From Haematococcus lacustris (Eukaryota; Chlorophyta; Chlorophyceae; Chlamydomonadales; Haematococcaceae), in contig JASKMD010000002.1 in NCBI GenBank assembly GCA_030144725.1, forward strand, positions 3,179,086 to 3,243,085: a DNA stretch of 64,000 nucleotides, read 5' to 3'. The position numbers and the translations under genes were made by a program. Of the stretch, positions 21,426-41,024 are shown one piece after another. Under the pieces are notes generated by a model. The model did not search any database and was not told the origin of the DNA. It worked only from the letters and a program-made list of their open reading frames with translations. Every line of letters begins with the position of its first letter. Within the stretch, counting starts at the first letter, position 1.

Positions 21426-24400
21426 TCAAATGGAGGCCCTAGTGAGGGACAAGGGGGCTGCACCGACCCTGTATCTGAAGTCCGGCGGGGCGGGTGGCAG
21501 CGGGCCCTTGAAGATGAGGTCCATCTGCTCCCTGTCGCTGAGCAAGGCCTGCGTCATGCTGCGCGCCTCTAGGTGCTCAGAGGCTGACACCACAGCCGCC
21601 CGGGCGTTGGCCACCAGGTACTCGTCAGGGCTGTCCTGCGTATAGGGCAGCCAAGGCAGCCACAATGCCAGCAGGGCATTGACAAGCTGAATGGGTCAGC
21701 AGGTTGTTTAGGACAAGGTCAGAAGGTTTGGTGATCCTGATAAGTCCAGTAAACAGCACACTACTGACCAGACTATGTACAACCTCATAAACACACACCC
21801 TGGTCTTGCATGTGTACCTAAGCTCCCAGCCATGGGGCGGAGAATAGGCAAGCACTTGCTTCAAGCAACACAATCTGCTCCAGCCACGCAGATCAGCAGA
21901 GTGCAGGGCTGCAGCAGTAGTAGCGGCAGCAGCAGCAGCACAGTGATCTGACCAGTGCTTTTGTTCTTCGCGCTATGTATAGCGTTCGCTATGAAATGCC
22001 ATATTTCAGGGGTTGCTCTGCGCTATGAAATGGTCGCTTTGCGAGCTGCACTACCTCGCACTGCGCTACAAAAACAGCGATTAAACCTGCGATTTTGCGT
22101 TATATGTTGTAGTTTTCGTTTCTTTACCTGAGTTCTTTACCTGAGAATGTTTTGAAGTAAGGTCGAGCTATAAATTCAAGGGTGTGAACCTATGCCATGT
22201 CACTTTGAGCTACAGATCGTGCATCAGGGCAAAACGAAAAAAAACCAACTGAATCTCACCACACCCAGCGGCAGCAGCAGCGGCGACAGCGGCGGCGGCA
22301 TCAGCAGCAGCAGCAGTAGCGGCAGCAGCAGCAGAAGCGTAATTTGACCACACCCAGCTACTGGCGCCAGACCCGGGCCCAGGAGCAGCAGCTTGTAGCA
22401 GTAGTGTTGTGTAGGCACTGTTCATCAAGCTGGTGTATACGTATGAGCATGCTGGTTACCCTTACGTCTGCTGCCAGGCTTGACGGTGAGGCCAAGGGCT
22501 CAGTCAGGCCCCGGACACCCAAGCCCAGCCAAGGTGTGGAGGACAGTGATGTTACCTGACATGGCGTGTTTGTGTCCATGCACCCCAAGCTGTTTGCAGC
22601 GTTCAGGCCTGGACACCACCCTGACAGCCGTTGATTGGGAAGCAAAGGAGGCGGCCATGGCCATGGGTCACACTACAGCATCCCTGCTCAGGGGAGCACA
22701 TAGACAACTGCCATGCCATGACGCTGACACTGACCACAGCACCACTACAGCCTCATAGGACTGCCCATAGGGGCCCCCTTTCACCCCACCTACGCCCCAT
22801 CTACAGCCTCATAGGGCTGCTCATAGGGGTCCCACCTACCTTGACCAGCCTCACTAGCTGCACCCCAGCGAAGAGCATGACGGGCACCTTGCTCTCCTTT
22901 TCCACACTCACGCCTAGCAGGGCGCTAGTAGCCTTGAGCATGGCGCCGCGGTGCGCCATGCAGTGGGACAGCATGGTAGCCAGCACTGCACCAGCCAGGG
23001 CAGGTTAAGCCAAGTCAGTTTGATTAGGTCAAGCTGGGTCAGGCCAGGTCAAGCCAGGTCAGGCCATGCCAGGTCAGGTCAGGCCATGGTAGACCAGGGC
23101 AGGTCAAGCCAGGTCAGGCCATGTCAGGCCAGGGCCACCAGCAGAGCTAGTGTCAGCTGCAGTGGTTGAGGATCCACTCACTCTCAATGGCCCGGGTCTC
23201 TCTCAAGGCTGTCTTGCCCGCAGGGTGGTGGGCTAGCTGCTCAAAGCAATCAGCGCAAGCCTCCAGCCCTTCCATGGCGTGCTCTTCGAACCTGAAGTCA
23301 CCTGCAGGCCAGGCCCAGGGGCTGAGCAGGCCAGGCCCAGGGGCTGAGGCAGGCCAGGCCTAAGGATTGAGGCAGAACACCACCAGGCAGCAGTACTTAG
23401 CAGCCATGAGCATGTGTGCTTCCGCACCTGTGAGGCATCTGGTGGCCAGGGCCACCACAGCCGCAGGTACTGAGTGCTGCAGACAGGATTCGATCCCCGC
23501 GTCTGTCGTGCAAATGCCTGCAGCCAGAGGGAGCGTGACCAGCATCGCTGGACACCATTGACAGTGACACCTTTGCCGCTGCCCCAGGTATACAGTGCCA
23601 CTCTGCAGCTGCATGCATCATGACTTGGCCTGGCAAGGCCTTGGGTCCCACTCATTGTGGCATTCCCCATGGCGTGAGTAATCATAACCCCTGCTAACCC
23701 CTGGCAATACCTCCACTCTAAGGCCCATGCCCCACCATGATGATCATGATTGCACACCATCGTCAACGTCAGCCTGATATGGCTTCTTGGCCTCGCCCAT
23801 TAGCAACTTGGGCTTGATATCTGGTGACCAGCTCCCTAGCGCACCGTGACCTAGTGCGTGCAGTGTGATGTAGTCACTGCTGCTGCATGGGCAGCTGCAT
23901 CTTTCAAACCTTCAGGAGGTCTGCTGACCCACCTGCCAGAGTTGATGCTGTGTTGGTGCAAGCCGCAAGTGTGATGTCATCCTGGGACGGAAGTGTGATG
24001 AGTGTGACCAGGGCGGGTACCACTGTGTCCAGCACCTTGCTCAACAGATCCACGCCATCATTGGATGTGCTCATTTGCTGCATGGCACCCGGCGGAGCAC
24101 ACCACACCATGAGCTTGACCACAAAACCGGCAAATGCCATGTAATGATGACGCCATGATCTGGCATGGCGGCCCCATATTGTGCCTGGAACTGCCGCGAC
24201 TGTAGCAAAGGAAGAGCACCCATGGACATCCCACTGGGGTCGCTGCACTCTCTCTGCAGCCTGAAATGAAACCTGGAGTGCATGAAAAACCTGCCACACC
24301 ACAGCTGCTGCACGAACAATTTGCTGCACAGGCCCTTACTCTGAAAGCCCCCGCCGCTGCCTCAGGCGTTGACTGCAGCGCCGCTGTGAGTGCATACATG

Positions 24401-24871
24401 CCCCTGGCCGCAGCAATGGCTTGCCTGCCAGGCAGTACTTGCGCCAAGCTTGCCAGTGCCTCACAGCTCAGCTTGCGAACCTCAAAAGAGGGGCTGCTCT
24501 CAATCAGCTGGGTCAGGGGGATGCAAGCCCCTCTGTTTATGGCATCTGCAATGCAGCAGGCATGGAGGGATGAGCTGCAGTGCGCAGTCTGTCTGCTGCT
24601 TTAGGTTGTCATGGCACAGACCATTCTTGTGTTCTTGGGTGGTCAGCAGGCCATTGAACACACGCAGGGCATGTGCTCGAGTTTCATGAGGAAGCTCTTC
24701 AGCTGGTAGCTTCAATAGATCAACGAGCTGCGAGTGGCAGTAAGTGGCAGTGGTGAGGCTGCAAGGAAGTAATGCTGAAAGTAAACTAGACCTTGGTGAT
24801 GCTTCGCCGACCAAATGCTTCGGCGACTTCATCCGCAATAACATTCTGTGAGGCGAAGGAGCCGAAACATG
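21426..24871 (-). CDS. RSP14: ARM-repeat protein, probable radial spoke protein 14
   Basis: RSP14 is an armadillo protein of the flagellar radial spoke. Exons in transcript order: 24871-24792, 24727-24622, 24545-24340, 24077-23933, 23301-23182, 22985-22840, 21635-21426 (stop TGA). All junctions agree in phase. The text runs ASQNVIADEVAEAFGRRSIT, LVDLLKLPAEELPHETRAHA, GACIPLTQLIESSPSFEVRK, LSCEALASLAQVLPGRQAIA, TVVPALVTLITLPSQDDITL, FEEHAMEGLEACADCFEQLA, MAHRGAMLKATSALLGVSVE and QMDLIFKGPLPPAPPDFRY. The EAFGRR-LPKL start and the helical repeat pattern resemble RSP14/RTDR1. The first exon (with the ATG) is not resolved. A further in-phase exon at 22555-22466 is possible. It could be another ARM protein. 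Confidence 0.6.
21960..22240 (+). repeat. Dispersed repeat, copy 1
   Basis: Shares ordered blocks with 32470-32735 in the same orientation: GCGCTATGTATAGCG, CTATGAAATGGTCGCTTTG, AAGTAAGGTCGAGCTAT, TCAAGGGTGTGAACCT and CCATGTCACTTTGAGCTA. It lies in an intron of the ARM gene. No coding capacity seen. Confidence 0.82.
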
Positions 24872-25127
24872 CTTACAGTTGTTCTTTGACTGAACTCGAC
24901 ATTTGCAGGAGGTGTACCTTCGGAAATGGCGGACTAAGTTCGGGATGCAAGTGCTGCAAGAATTCAGAGACAGCATGTCGACTTGCGTGGGACTGCATTT
25001 CTTACACGCATCCGCACGTCAGACTAATGTAATCGTGCACCCAGACCTTCCTGCCACCGCAGCATCATGACGGACCCAAGGCACATGCAAGCAGTATTCA
25101 AATGCACATGCAACACGAGTTTCAGTT

Positions 25128-26827
25128 TCAGCCGTAGATTGTGTACGTGTCATAGACCTTGTCTGGGTCGAAGATCTGCGGCCAATCATAAATAGTATAC
25201 ATGAAGACTCAGCAGACTGACACGGTTGTCCTGCTGGCAGGCTGCAACACAAACACCAACAGCTCACCTCCCATCGGCTTGCTGGGAAGATGTGTTTATT
25301 GCGGTCGTACCAATGACGTTCAACAACCTTGCCCGCATGTGACTCGTTTTTCTCCCGACTTGCATCATTGACCACGCGAATGTCCTCATGGACACCAAAG
25401 TCAAAGAGGGGCCCTGACTTTCCACGAGCCTGCAGACATGAGCATGACGTGAACACCGGTGACAGCATATCGTCAGCTGTCCGTGATGTTCCTGATGTTG
25501 CTGTTGATCCCTGTCCTGATGTTAATGTCCATCCAGTCAGCACTATCACTGCAGGTTACTGGCCACCGTCATGGTGATGTTGCCGCGCGCACCCACTTTG
25601 CTGATGATGAGGTCGTAGAAGGTGTGATGGTGTGGTAGGATGATGTCCTCCTTCACATACAGCAGGTTGTCCACGCTGACATGGCGCAGCTCCCTGAACT
25701 CTGGCAGCAGCTGCTCCCTCACTGCCTTCAGGAATTGCCCGATCTGCAGCATGGGCCAGAGGCGAAGGCAACAGCATTGGTGGTGCCTTGGTGGTGTAGC
25801 TGCACACAGGTAGCTCTGACTGGTCTGTCACGGTGGTCTGTCACACTTCTTTATCACACTTCATCGCCATCACCATCACCACCAATACAAGGGTTTAGTC
25901 AGACATGGCATCGCCACTGCCTCAGACATTAGCTGTGAGGTCCATGGCAGATGCATAGATAACTCGCAAGTCACACCCACCCACGGATGTGACGTCACAC
26001 CAACACCCACCGAGTCACCCTTCTTGACCTTGATCTCACGCCTGTGCCCGGCACCATCCCAGTAGGAGTACACAATGGCCAGGGGCTCACTCTTGACCAT
26101 GTTCTGCTGTGCCAACCATTCCTGCGCAGACATGCCACCCCACCCTCTAACCTGGGCTGCAGCACCACTGGCACCACTGCAGCACCACTGGCTGCAGCAC
26201 ATGAGCCACTGGCATCAGCAATGCTGAGCAGTGCCCTGCAGCATGCAGCAAGCCCCTGCCCCCCTGAACCCACCCCCTTTCCCACACACCCTGCCCTCCC
26301 AGACCACAGACATGGAGCGGTTGCTGACTAAGTGATGGCAAAGTGCCAGCCTGGGCTTGAAGCAGCTCTGCTGGTGCTGAGTGAATGCCGGGTGAGAGGT
26401 GAGGGCAGGGAGACCCAGGCTAGATGAGCCCTTTGCCCAACTCCCCAACTTAGTCACATTGACGGTGGCACACCACATGGGGCTGCATGTGCCAACAGCC
26501 AGGCTGCATGCAGGTGGCTGAGGTGTGACCGGAGTGGCTGAGGGGGGCCCCAAAGGTGGTGAGGGGTGGCTAGCTATGTGTGGGGCAAAAGGCCACCGCC
26601 CCTGACCTGCTTCAGCTCCTCCCTCAGCAGTGCCGCCTGCCGCTCTCTCTCCTGGTCAGGCAGGAAGCTGGTCACCACACGTGGGTCTTTGCCCAGCTTC
26701 TTTTTAAACGTCACGCCGGAAGCCACTGGTTTGGAGCTGAGTCCAGCGCTGATGACACCGCCTGACACGTCTGCTGAGGGGCCAGGTGGCCCAGTTTCAA
26801 TGGCACCAGGGCTGCTTGCGGCCACAC

Positions 26828-26861
<34 letters not shown>

Positions 26862-27902
26862 GGGCTCCTGCTTGTGGCGTTTGGCTGCGCTGTTTTCTCC
26901 TTGTGTAGGGCTAGCTTCAGCTCCCTCCTGTGGGGTGCCACTACTTGGTGATGCCAGCCCTGCCTTGCTGGCCTTGCTACTTGGGCTGGTGTCTCCAGGG
27001 GCTGGAGCTGCGCTAACTGCTGCTGCTGCTGCATCTAGAGCAGCTTGCGCCAGTGGGGTGGGCAGCTTCAGGCGGAAGGGAGCAGGGGCAGGGGGCCCCA
27101 AGTCAGCAGCACCATCACCCTCCTCCTCCCCATCCTGCGCCGCAGCAGCAGAGGGACAGCAGACTGCTCAATACTTATACTGTCATGCTGTAGAAGCGGC
27201 ATAGGCAAGGGTGATCTGCCATGCAATGCAATTGCATGTCATGCCCTTGCATGCACGGGTGATGCATGTGATGTCCAGGGCATCACAAGGTCATGGCATC
27301 GTTGTCATCATGACAAACACAGGTCATGAGATGGCCATGCTGACCTCATGTGCAGCAAATGACAACTTGGCTGCTCCTGCGCTGAGCTTCAGCTGCCGCT
27401 TACGATCCCGTTCACGTGCAACTGCTTCCTCCTCTGCTAGCGCCTTCCGCTTCAACTCTGCTTCTAACCTGATGCAGGAAACAAGGCAGTGCAAATATCT
27501 GTTTTATACAGTAGTCACCGATGGCATCAGTTTGTGCTGGTGGATTGTCGAGATGTGTTGTGTGCAATTACCTCTCTTGCAAGGTAGTGCGCTTCTTGAC
27601 AAAGTCTGCCTTGCTGACCAAGCCAATCGTTTCATTCTTGAAGGCATGCTCTAGGGCCTGCGTGCACAAGAATCCATCATCATGAGCTCCTCAAGGCCTG
27701 CAGTTCACCCAACCCACCCTGGGCCTCAACTGCCTACCTCTGAAGTCGTAGCAGCAAACTGTTTCAATCCAGCCTTGTCTGCCTCATCCTTCTTCTCCTT
27801 GGAAGCCGCTTCAAACTTCTTACGCTCCGATTCTCGTTCCTTGAGTTGGCGCCGGATGCGCACCCCATCTTCGGTGGTGCCCACATAGCCATCCGCAAAC
27901 AT
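25128..27902 (-). CDS. XCT: XAP5/XCT (FAM50-type) nuclear protein
   Basis: XAP5 proteins act in the nucleus; plant XCT affects the circadian clock, small RNAs and pre-mRNA splicing. Eight exons with consistent phases: 27902-27738, 27657-27572, 27468-27345, 27134-26607, 26121-26011, 25743-25597, 25429-25268, 25175-25128. Total 457 codons. The start [20 protein letters not shown] matches the plant form. A basic coiled-coil region follows ([30 protein letters not shown]), then an Ala/Pro-rich spacer and [20 protein letters not shown]. The XAP5 domain follows: [96 protein letters not shown] and PASRWE, ending [15 protein letters not shown]. The fourth exon has a species-specific Ala-rich insert encoded by a CTG/GCT run. 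Confidence 0.96.
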
Positions 27903-28817
27903 CCTCTGGCGGTACCTTCACGAGGCAGTGACTGCCTGTATCACGAAGCCGAAGCCCAACCGCCTAGCAACCGCTTCCTCCTTTCGGAGCTTATCCTGCT
28001 GCAGCACATTGAGAGAGCGAGCAGTCCGGCGCCGCAGGACTCTTTGTCATGCAGTAGGCAGCTTACGACTCCAGCGACGCAACCAGGACGCCGCAGCTTG
28101 CTCGGCACACGCATCACGGGTCTGCACAGTCACATGCAAATCTGTGGTGCAGGCTTGGGTGCGGGCTGCACGGCTTTGCTGGGTATGCAAGGGTAGGTGC
28201 ACCCAGCAACCAGCTAGCTGCAGAATTGAATCAAGGAAAGGGCTTGAGCTAGTTGTGGGACACGAATCAGATGGCCGAGCTGGAGTAGAGCTTTTTGCAC
28301 CACAGCCATGATTTAGTGCCACTGCTGATGCCACCTCTACTGCCCACTGCTGCTGCTGCGGTCACTGCATATTAATGCTACTGCTGCTGCCCCTGGCATT
28401 GCTGCTTGGGAGGCACGAAGCGGCAGTGTTTTCAAGCTGTGGCAAGCTGTGGGCTGTCAACAAGCATCTGGGGTCATCTGCCACTTCAGCTTTTGGTTTG
28501 CTGCCTAAAGTGTTGAGAGGTTGTATACAACCACGCACGGAGTTGAGAGGACTGTCAGGATGCCACAGCTGGTGCAGGGGCTGGCAAGCACAGCTGCCCC
28601 TCCCCCTGGGATGGAGCTGGGCCAGGGTGGGGTCCAGGTTGCGCACCGAGGCTGGCTGTGCCTCTCCACACCCTAGCACACAAAACAACCCTCAGGCCAG
28701 CCCTCAGGACACCCTTTCAAAGACAGGAGCTGACCGGTCACCATGTCAAGGTGACCAGAATCTGCCCTGCCCTACTGTTTTAGGCCGTGCTGCTTCACTC
28801 CATGCCACACACTCCAT
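27903..28817. other. XCT upstream region
   Basis: It should contain the XCT promoter. No TATA or other motif is clear. Open frames on + read as shadows and I can support no gene. Confidence 0.5.
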
Positions 28818-29450
28818 TCACACGGCCGCAGCCAGACCAGCGCCTGCGTACATGCCTACACCAGTTTCTACCAGGTCCCACACTTGCTCCTCACGTGACG
28901 TAACAGCAGGTGCGGGGGCAGGGACGGGATCGGGGCAGGGGCAGGAGGAGGGGCTGGCACTGGGGAAGGGGAAGGGGCAGGGGCGCGGCGTGGCGTGAGT
29001 CCACACCCACACATAGCTCAACGAGAGCAACACATCCTCATCAGCTGACACCAATTGAGAGCGTGGGTGATGATCGTCGCGATGGTGGCGTCTTGAGGTG
29101 CACGGCCCCGGTACACTGTGCCAGTCAGATACCATTGCTGTGAGACAAGCCCAGCGCCAAACACGGTTACCAGTGGGCCCGTGTTCAGCTTGTGAAGCCT
29201 CATTGATATAGTCCCTCGTCGCAAAGTGGCGGGCCTGCGCCCCCGTGGGGTCTTGAGTGGCAGGTCTTAGAGGTCGACGTCCAAGGGTGAGAATCGTCAA
29301 GCCGTCACAGCGCGCAGTGTGAGTTGCCTCCTTAGCACCTAAGCCCGTGTAGTCAATGCGTGTCTTGTCACCCTTGTGCAGATTTGTAAAGCCGCCGTAG
29401 CCCACGGAGTGTCCGACCAGCAGTGCCGACGAAGTAGCATAGCTCAGCAT
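28818..29450 (-). CDS. Hypothetical protein
   Basis: A 210-residue frame from ATG at 29450: MLSYATSSALLVGHSVGYGG, FTNLHKGDKTRIDYTGLGAK, RHFATRDYINEASQAEHGPT, then a Pro/Ser-rich tail. The first 95 residues are low in repeats and look coding. The tail follows a CCCCTG-like repeat (28912-28990) and may be intronic. A donor-like GTAACC falls at 29170. I recognise no family. It starts 20 bp from an oppositely oriented small frame at 29471. Confidence 0.35.
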   Translation of the reverse strand: MLSYATSSALLVGHSVGYGGFTNLHKGDKTRIDYTGLGAKEATHTARCDGLTILTLGRRPLRPATQDPTGAQARHFATRDYINEASQAEHGPTGNRVWRWACLTAMVSDWHSVPGPCTSRRHHRDDHHPRSQLVSADEDVLLSLSYVWVWTHATPRPCPFPFPSASPSSCPCPDPVPAPAPAVTSREEQVWDLVETGVGMYAGAGLAAAV

Positions 29451-29470
29451 GTTCGCACCTTTGTAGCCTT

Positions 29471-29623
29471 ATGGATGCCGCAGCTTCAGCGACGCAGACT
29501 GGCCAGGCCGTCCAGGCCCTCCACTTCTCAGACATCGTTTTGTTGCTGTTGCTCCTGCTACTGTTAGTGTACGTCCTCCCTACCAAGATCATTCGGTGGA
29601 GGCAGCAGTCAGCTGGCCGCTGA
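29471..29623 (+). CDS. Possible 50-residue single-pass membrane peptide
   Basis: MDAAASATQTGQAVQALHFS, then a hydrophobic run [17 protein letters not shown], then basic TKIIRWRQQSAGR and stop. It has the topology of a small tail-anchored or signal-anchored protein with a cytosolic basic end. The start is the only ATG in frame. It could also be chance, since the Leu run comes from a CTG-rich stretch. Confidence 0.3.
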   Translation: MDAAASATQTGQAVQALHFSDIVLLLLLLLLLVYVLPTKIIRWRQQSAGR

Positions 29624-29707
29624 AGGCGCTGCATACCCTGACACCCTCACCTCCACCAGGGCCTGCGGCGTCCTTAGCACACTCTGACCAGGGAACACTG
29701 TGTCACT

Positions 29708-36446
<6,739 letters not shown>

Positions 36447-37847
36447 GGCATGGCTGACGTGAGGGAGAGACGTTCGCATATTGAGATGTGCACTAACCCT
36501 CGGCACAAGCACCTGAGCTCGCCTTGTGTTGTGCCAATGCCCTCGTTGACATGGAAGAGCAGCGATGGAGTGTGGATGCAGCCAGCTTGTGATGGACATG
36601 CGTAGCATGGACGGCTTGCATCCCTGTCCCTGACTCGCCTGTTTGCTTGCATACTCGACTCTCTTGGAATTGAACCAGGGCAGGAGTTGGATGCTTGATG
36701 ATTGCTTAGATACCTGGAGATGGTGCTAGCTGAGGGGATACATATAGGCCAGAAAGATGTTTGACTGAGCATCAGGCGTTCTGCTTGCTCTTGCATGTCC
36801 GTCACGCCATTGACATGCTGTTCGACCCGCGTCAGTCGGCAGGCACACTGCGCACCCCACCCATTCCTCCACCACCGCCGTGACAAAACTTCCACTGCCT
36901 GCTCCCAGCAATCACCATGCACACATTCATACAGCATGCACATACTATATAGATACCCTGAGCTGAGAGAATCATGCGGAGCGCCGATACATGATATGAC
37001 CACCTACGTCAAAGTAATCATGTAGACTGGGTCTGGCTTATATCTGCTGTTGATGTTGACTGGACCCTTCTGTGGCTGTTGTTAGCTGGACCCTGCCATT
37101 GCAGAGCTTGCTGTATATCGGCTGTTTGCTGCCTTCAGTGATCCGCAGGGTATTGCCGGACACGTATACCCATAACCGCCTACCAGTTTTTTTTTTTTTA
37201 AACAGCCACGCTGATGCTGGTCACGAAGGGTCCAGGACCGTCACATGGCTGGTTACGCAGCTGGTCCCGACTGGTTACGAAAACCAAACATCGCAGCATT
37301 TTTTCAAGCCAAAAGTCATTTTTAATGAATAGTTTTCACGCAAAAGACGTTTTTCGGTTACGAAGCAGCCGAGGCCAGCCAACGCAAGGGTCCGTTTGGT
37401 AACGAAATCCAGCCCTGGAAAACAGGCTTTTGGTTCCGATCGTTACGTATTACGCAAAAAAAAAATCACTGCCGCCTACCCATCCACCAAGGGTCTGGCG
37501 GTAATCAGCAACATAAGCAAGCCATCAGTTAAACACATGGCAACAAGAGCACAAATGACAGACGCTCATCGGCTTCTTTTGCTGCAGACAGCATTGTTGT
37601 CATACAGACACACAACTGCCCACATATCCACCACGGTTCTGGCAGTAAGCAGCAGCCTCATCAAGCCTAGGTTGCGCATACCCATAAAATGACCAAGCCA
37701 TCAGTTTAACGCTTGAGCTTACTGGACACCAGGTTATGCCCTACAATCGCATGTGTGTAGAATCCATGCAGCAGACGTGGGAAAATACAACAAAGGTGCA
37801 ACTGCCATTCCAATCACAGCAGCACAGCGCTCGGCCAATGGGATGGT
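36447..37847. other. Spacer between the solenoid gene and the second histone pair
   Basis: No gene supported. 37185-37470 is AT-richer, with a 13-T run at about 37188, an A run at about 37457, and several copies of GGTTACG or GGTAACGAA; it may be a decayed element. 37600-37704 is the H3-downstream flank shared with 18582-18706. Confidence 0.55.
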
Positions 37848-37863
37848 GGTGTTGAAAAACACC
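37848..37863 (-). terminator. Histone 3' hairpin of H3 (locus 2)
   Basis: On minus GGTGTT-TTTC-AACACC, 109 bp past the H3 stop, the same spacing as locus 1. Confidence 0.92.
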
Positions 37864-37971
37864 GGTTTGGTTGGGAAGGAGGGCCAGGCCTCCTGCCAGG
37901 CTTCACTGGCTATGCAGGCTCAGCAGTGGTGATGTAGAGCATGAGCAGTGCTGCTGAACTGCTGGGTCTGC

Positions 37972-38937
<966 letters not shown>

Positions 38938-38979
38938 ACAGTTCACCTCTCACCCTCACAACCCCAGCCACTCACAACC

Positions 38980-38995
38980 GGTGTTTTTCAACACC
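38980..38995 (+). terminator. Histone 3' hairpin of H4 (locus 2)
   Basis: GGTGTT-TTTC-AACACC, 43 bp past the stop, the same spacing as locus 1. Confidence 0.92.
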
Positions 38996-41024
38996 ACCCA
39001 ACCTGGATAGTTGATGGATGCTAGCTGTGCCTCCAATCGTTTATACCATGTCTTGGTTGGTGATCTCCACAAATGGTGTTGTTGATGCTCACAACACTAC
39101 ACATGCACATTCAAAATTGTCGCGTATGGAATACAGGTCAAAGTCAATCTCAATGACCACACAACCTTAGCTGGGGTCGAGCTGGCTGGTGGGTTGGTCA
39201 GGGGAGACAGGGATATGGCTTGATGGGTCAATATGGGGCAGGGCCATAGCAAATCTCCCTGACCATCAGGATGTCACCTGGCGTGTCTGCACAATAGCTC
39301 TGCCTCACAGCAGGGCAGGCACGGGAGCAGTATGGTAGACAGCAGTGCTCTATGTGGGGGTGCCTCACTGGGAGCGGACCTGTGAGAGCTAGCAGTAGAT
39401 GGGCCACCCTGGCTTATCAGGGTCAGACTATACATATCAGTTGGGCAATGTGAGGTAGTGGCCGAGGCAGGGACAGCATCCCTGCCAGGCTTAGTGACGC
39501 CCAAGGTACGGCGTCAACATAACTCGGTGCAGAGAGTTGAGCCCATAGTAACCTAAACACAACACACTTTGCGAGCAAGAGCCACCCTGCGTCCTGGTTA
39601 GGCAACACTCTCCTGCTACAACTCCCCTGAGGTACACGCCCTGAGTGACAGCACTACTCCTACAAGTCTGTTGCAGCTGTTTGCCTGGCTACTTCCCTGA
39701 CCCGACCCTGCAGCAAAGCCACAGACGCTGGCATGGCAAACCTGCTCTTACGAAACCTGCTCATCAGACAACCGTGTCAGGTGGGCCAGCCAGCACCTCC
39801 GCTGTAGACTTGCCGAGTTACAAGCAGCAGCAACAGCAGCAGGGCCAGGCCACGCCCATGTCCGGGCCATGCTGCTCAGCCTGAGTGTAGGCCTCAGGGC
39901 CCCTGCTCCCTCGTCCTCTGCTGGCTACTGCGCCACACTGCTGGCTACTGTAGGGGCTTAATGGTTTTCTGCCGCTGGTAGGTTTAGGTGCAGCAGCCTG
40001 TGTGCTGTGTGCCACGCTGGGTGCAGCCTGTGTGCTGTCCTGGGCCACGCTGCTCAGCTGGAGTGCGTCACAGGTCCCCTGCTGCTCCCCTGCTCCCTCT
40101 TCTGCCTCCCCGGCATAACCACAACGGGCTTGCGGGGGCCTGCTGCTGCTGTAGGTAGCTGCAGGAAGCTGCAGGTAGCTGAAGGCAGCTGTAGGTAGCT
40201 GTAGGTAGCTGAAGGCAGCTGTAGGTAGCTGCAGGTAGCGGAAGGTAGCGGAAGGTAGCTGTAGGAAGCTGTAGGTAGCTGCAGGTAGCTGCAGGGACGC
40301 CTGTCCTTGGAGTGGTGCCAGATGTCAACCTGGCATGGCTGCTCTGCTTTCCTCACCGGCAGCCTGGAGCTGCTGAAGAACCACTCATTGTAACTTCAGA
40401 GCGGCATGCAGGCAGCAGGGCTAGTCCTCGGCCTACCCGGTCACTCCTGCTCCTCACTGAACCCTCAGCTGGTCCCTGTGCCCCTCATAGTGCTCAGCTG
40501 TCTGCAGCTGCTGGTCTGCTCAAGGCTGGTTGAAGGACCCACTTCACTCGCCAAGCCCTCCCTCAGCACTCCCTCAGCTACATGGTGCCACTAGGGAAAA
40601 GGAGAGCAGTGCCCTCTTCCCTCCTCCCTCCTGCTGGTCAAGCTGCTCGTGCTAGGGCCTCCATGCCCCACTCACCCCCCGCAGCCTCACTCAGCACCTA
40701 TGACCACCACGCCGACTGGACACTGACTGGACACTCATGCCGCAGACACCACGCCGACTGGACACCACGCCGACTGGACACTGACAACAGCAGCAGCATG
40801 AGAGCAGTTTCCCGGCCCTTGTCCCTCAATGCGCCACCACCATGACAAGCACCGGCACCCACCCACTCAAGCGCCCAACAGCCCGCTGTAACAGTGCTAG
40901 CACTGCTGACAGCACCAGTCCAGCAGCAGCAGCAGCAGCAGCAGCACCCCCCACACCCCCATCAGCCCCCCACACCACCCCTCTACCTGTCCCCTACCTG
41001 GGTAATGCGCCCTCAACGACTGTC
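38996..41024. other. Spacer with a GTAGCTGCAG minisatellite
   Basis: Holds the 3' flanks of H4 (+) and of the helicase gene (-). About 40150-40295 is a tandem array of GTAGCTG(C/T)AG and GGAAGCTG-type 10-mers. About 40715-40790 has a triple ACTGGACAC/CACGCCGACTGG repeat. I support no gene. Confidence 0.6.

Noticed and set aside
29138..29170. Intron in the hypothetical protein at 28818-29450
   Set aside because: It would be only 33 bp, and the frame is open without splicing.
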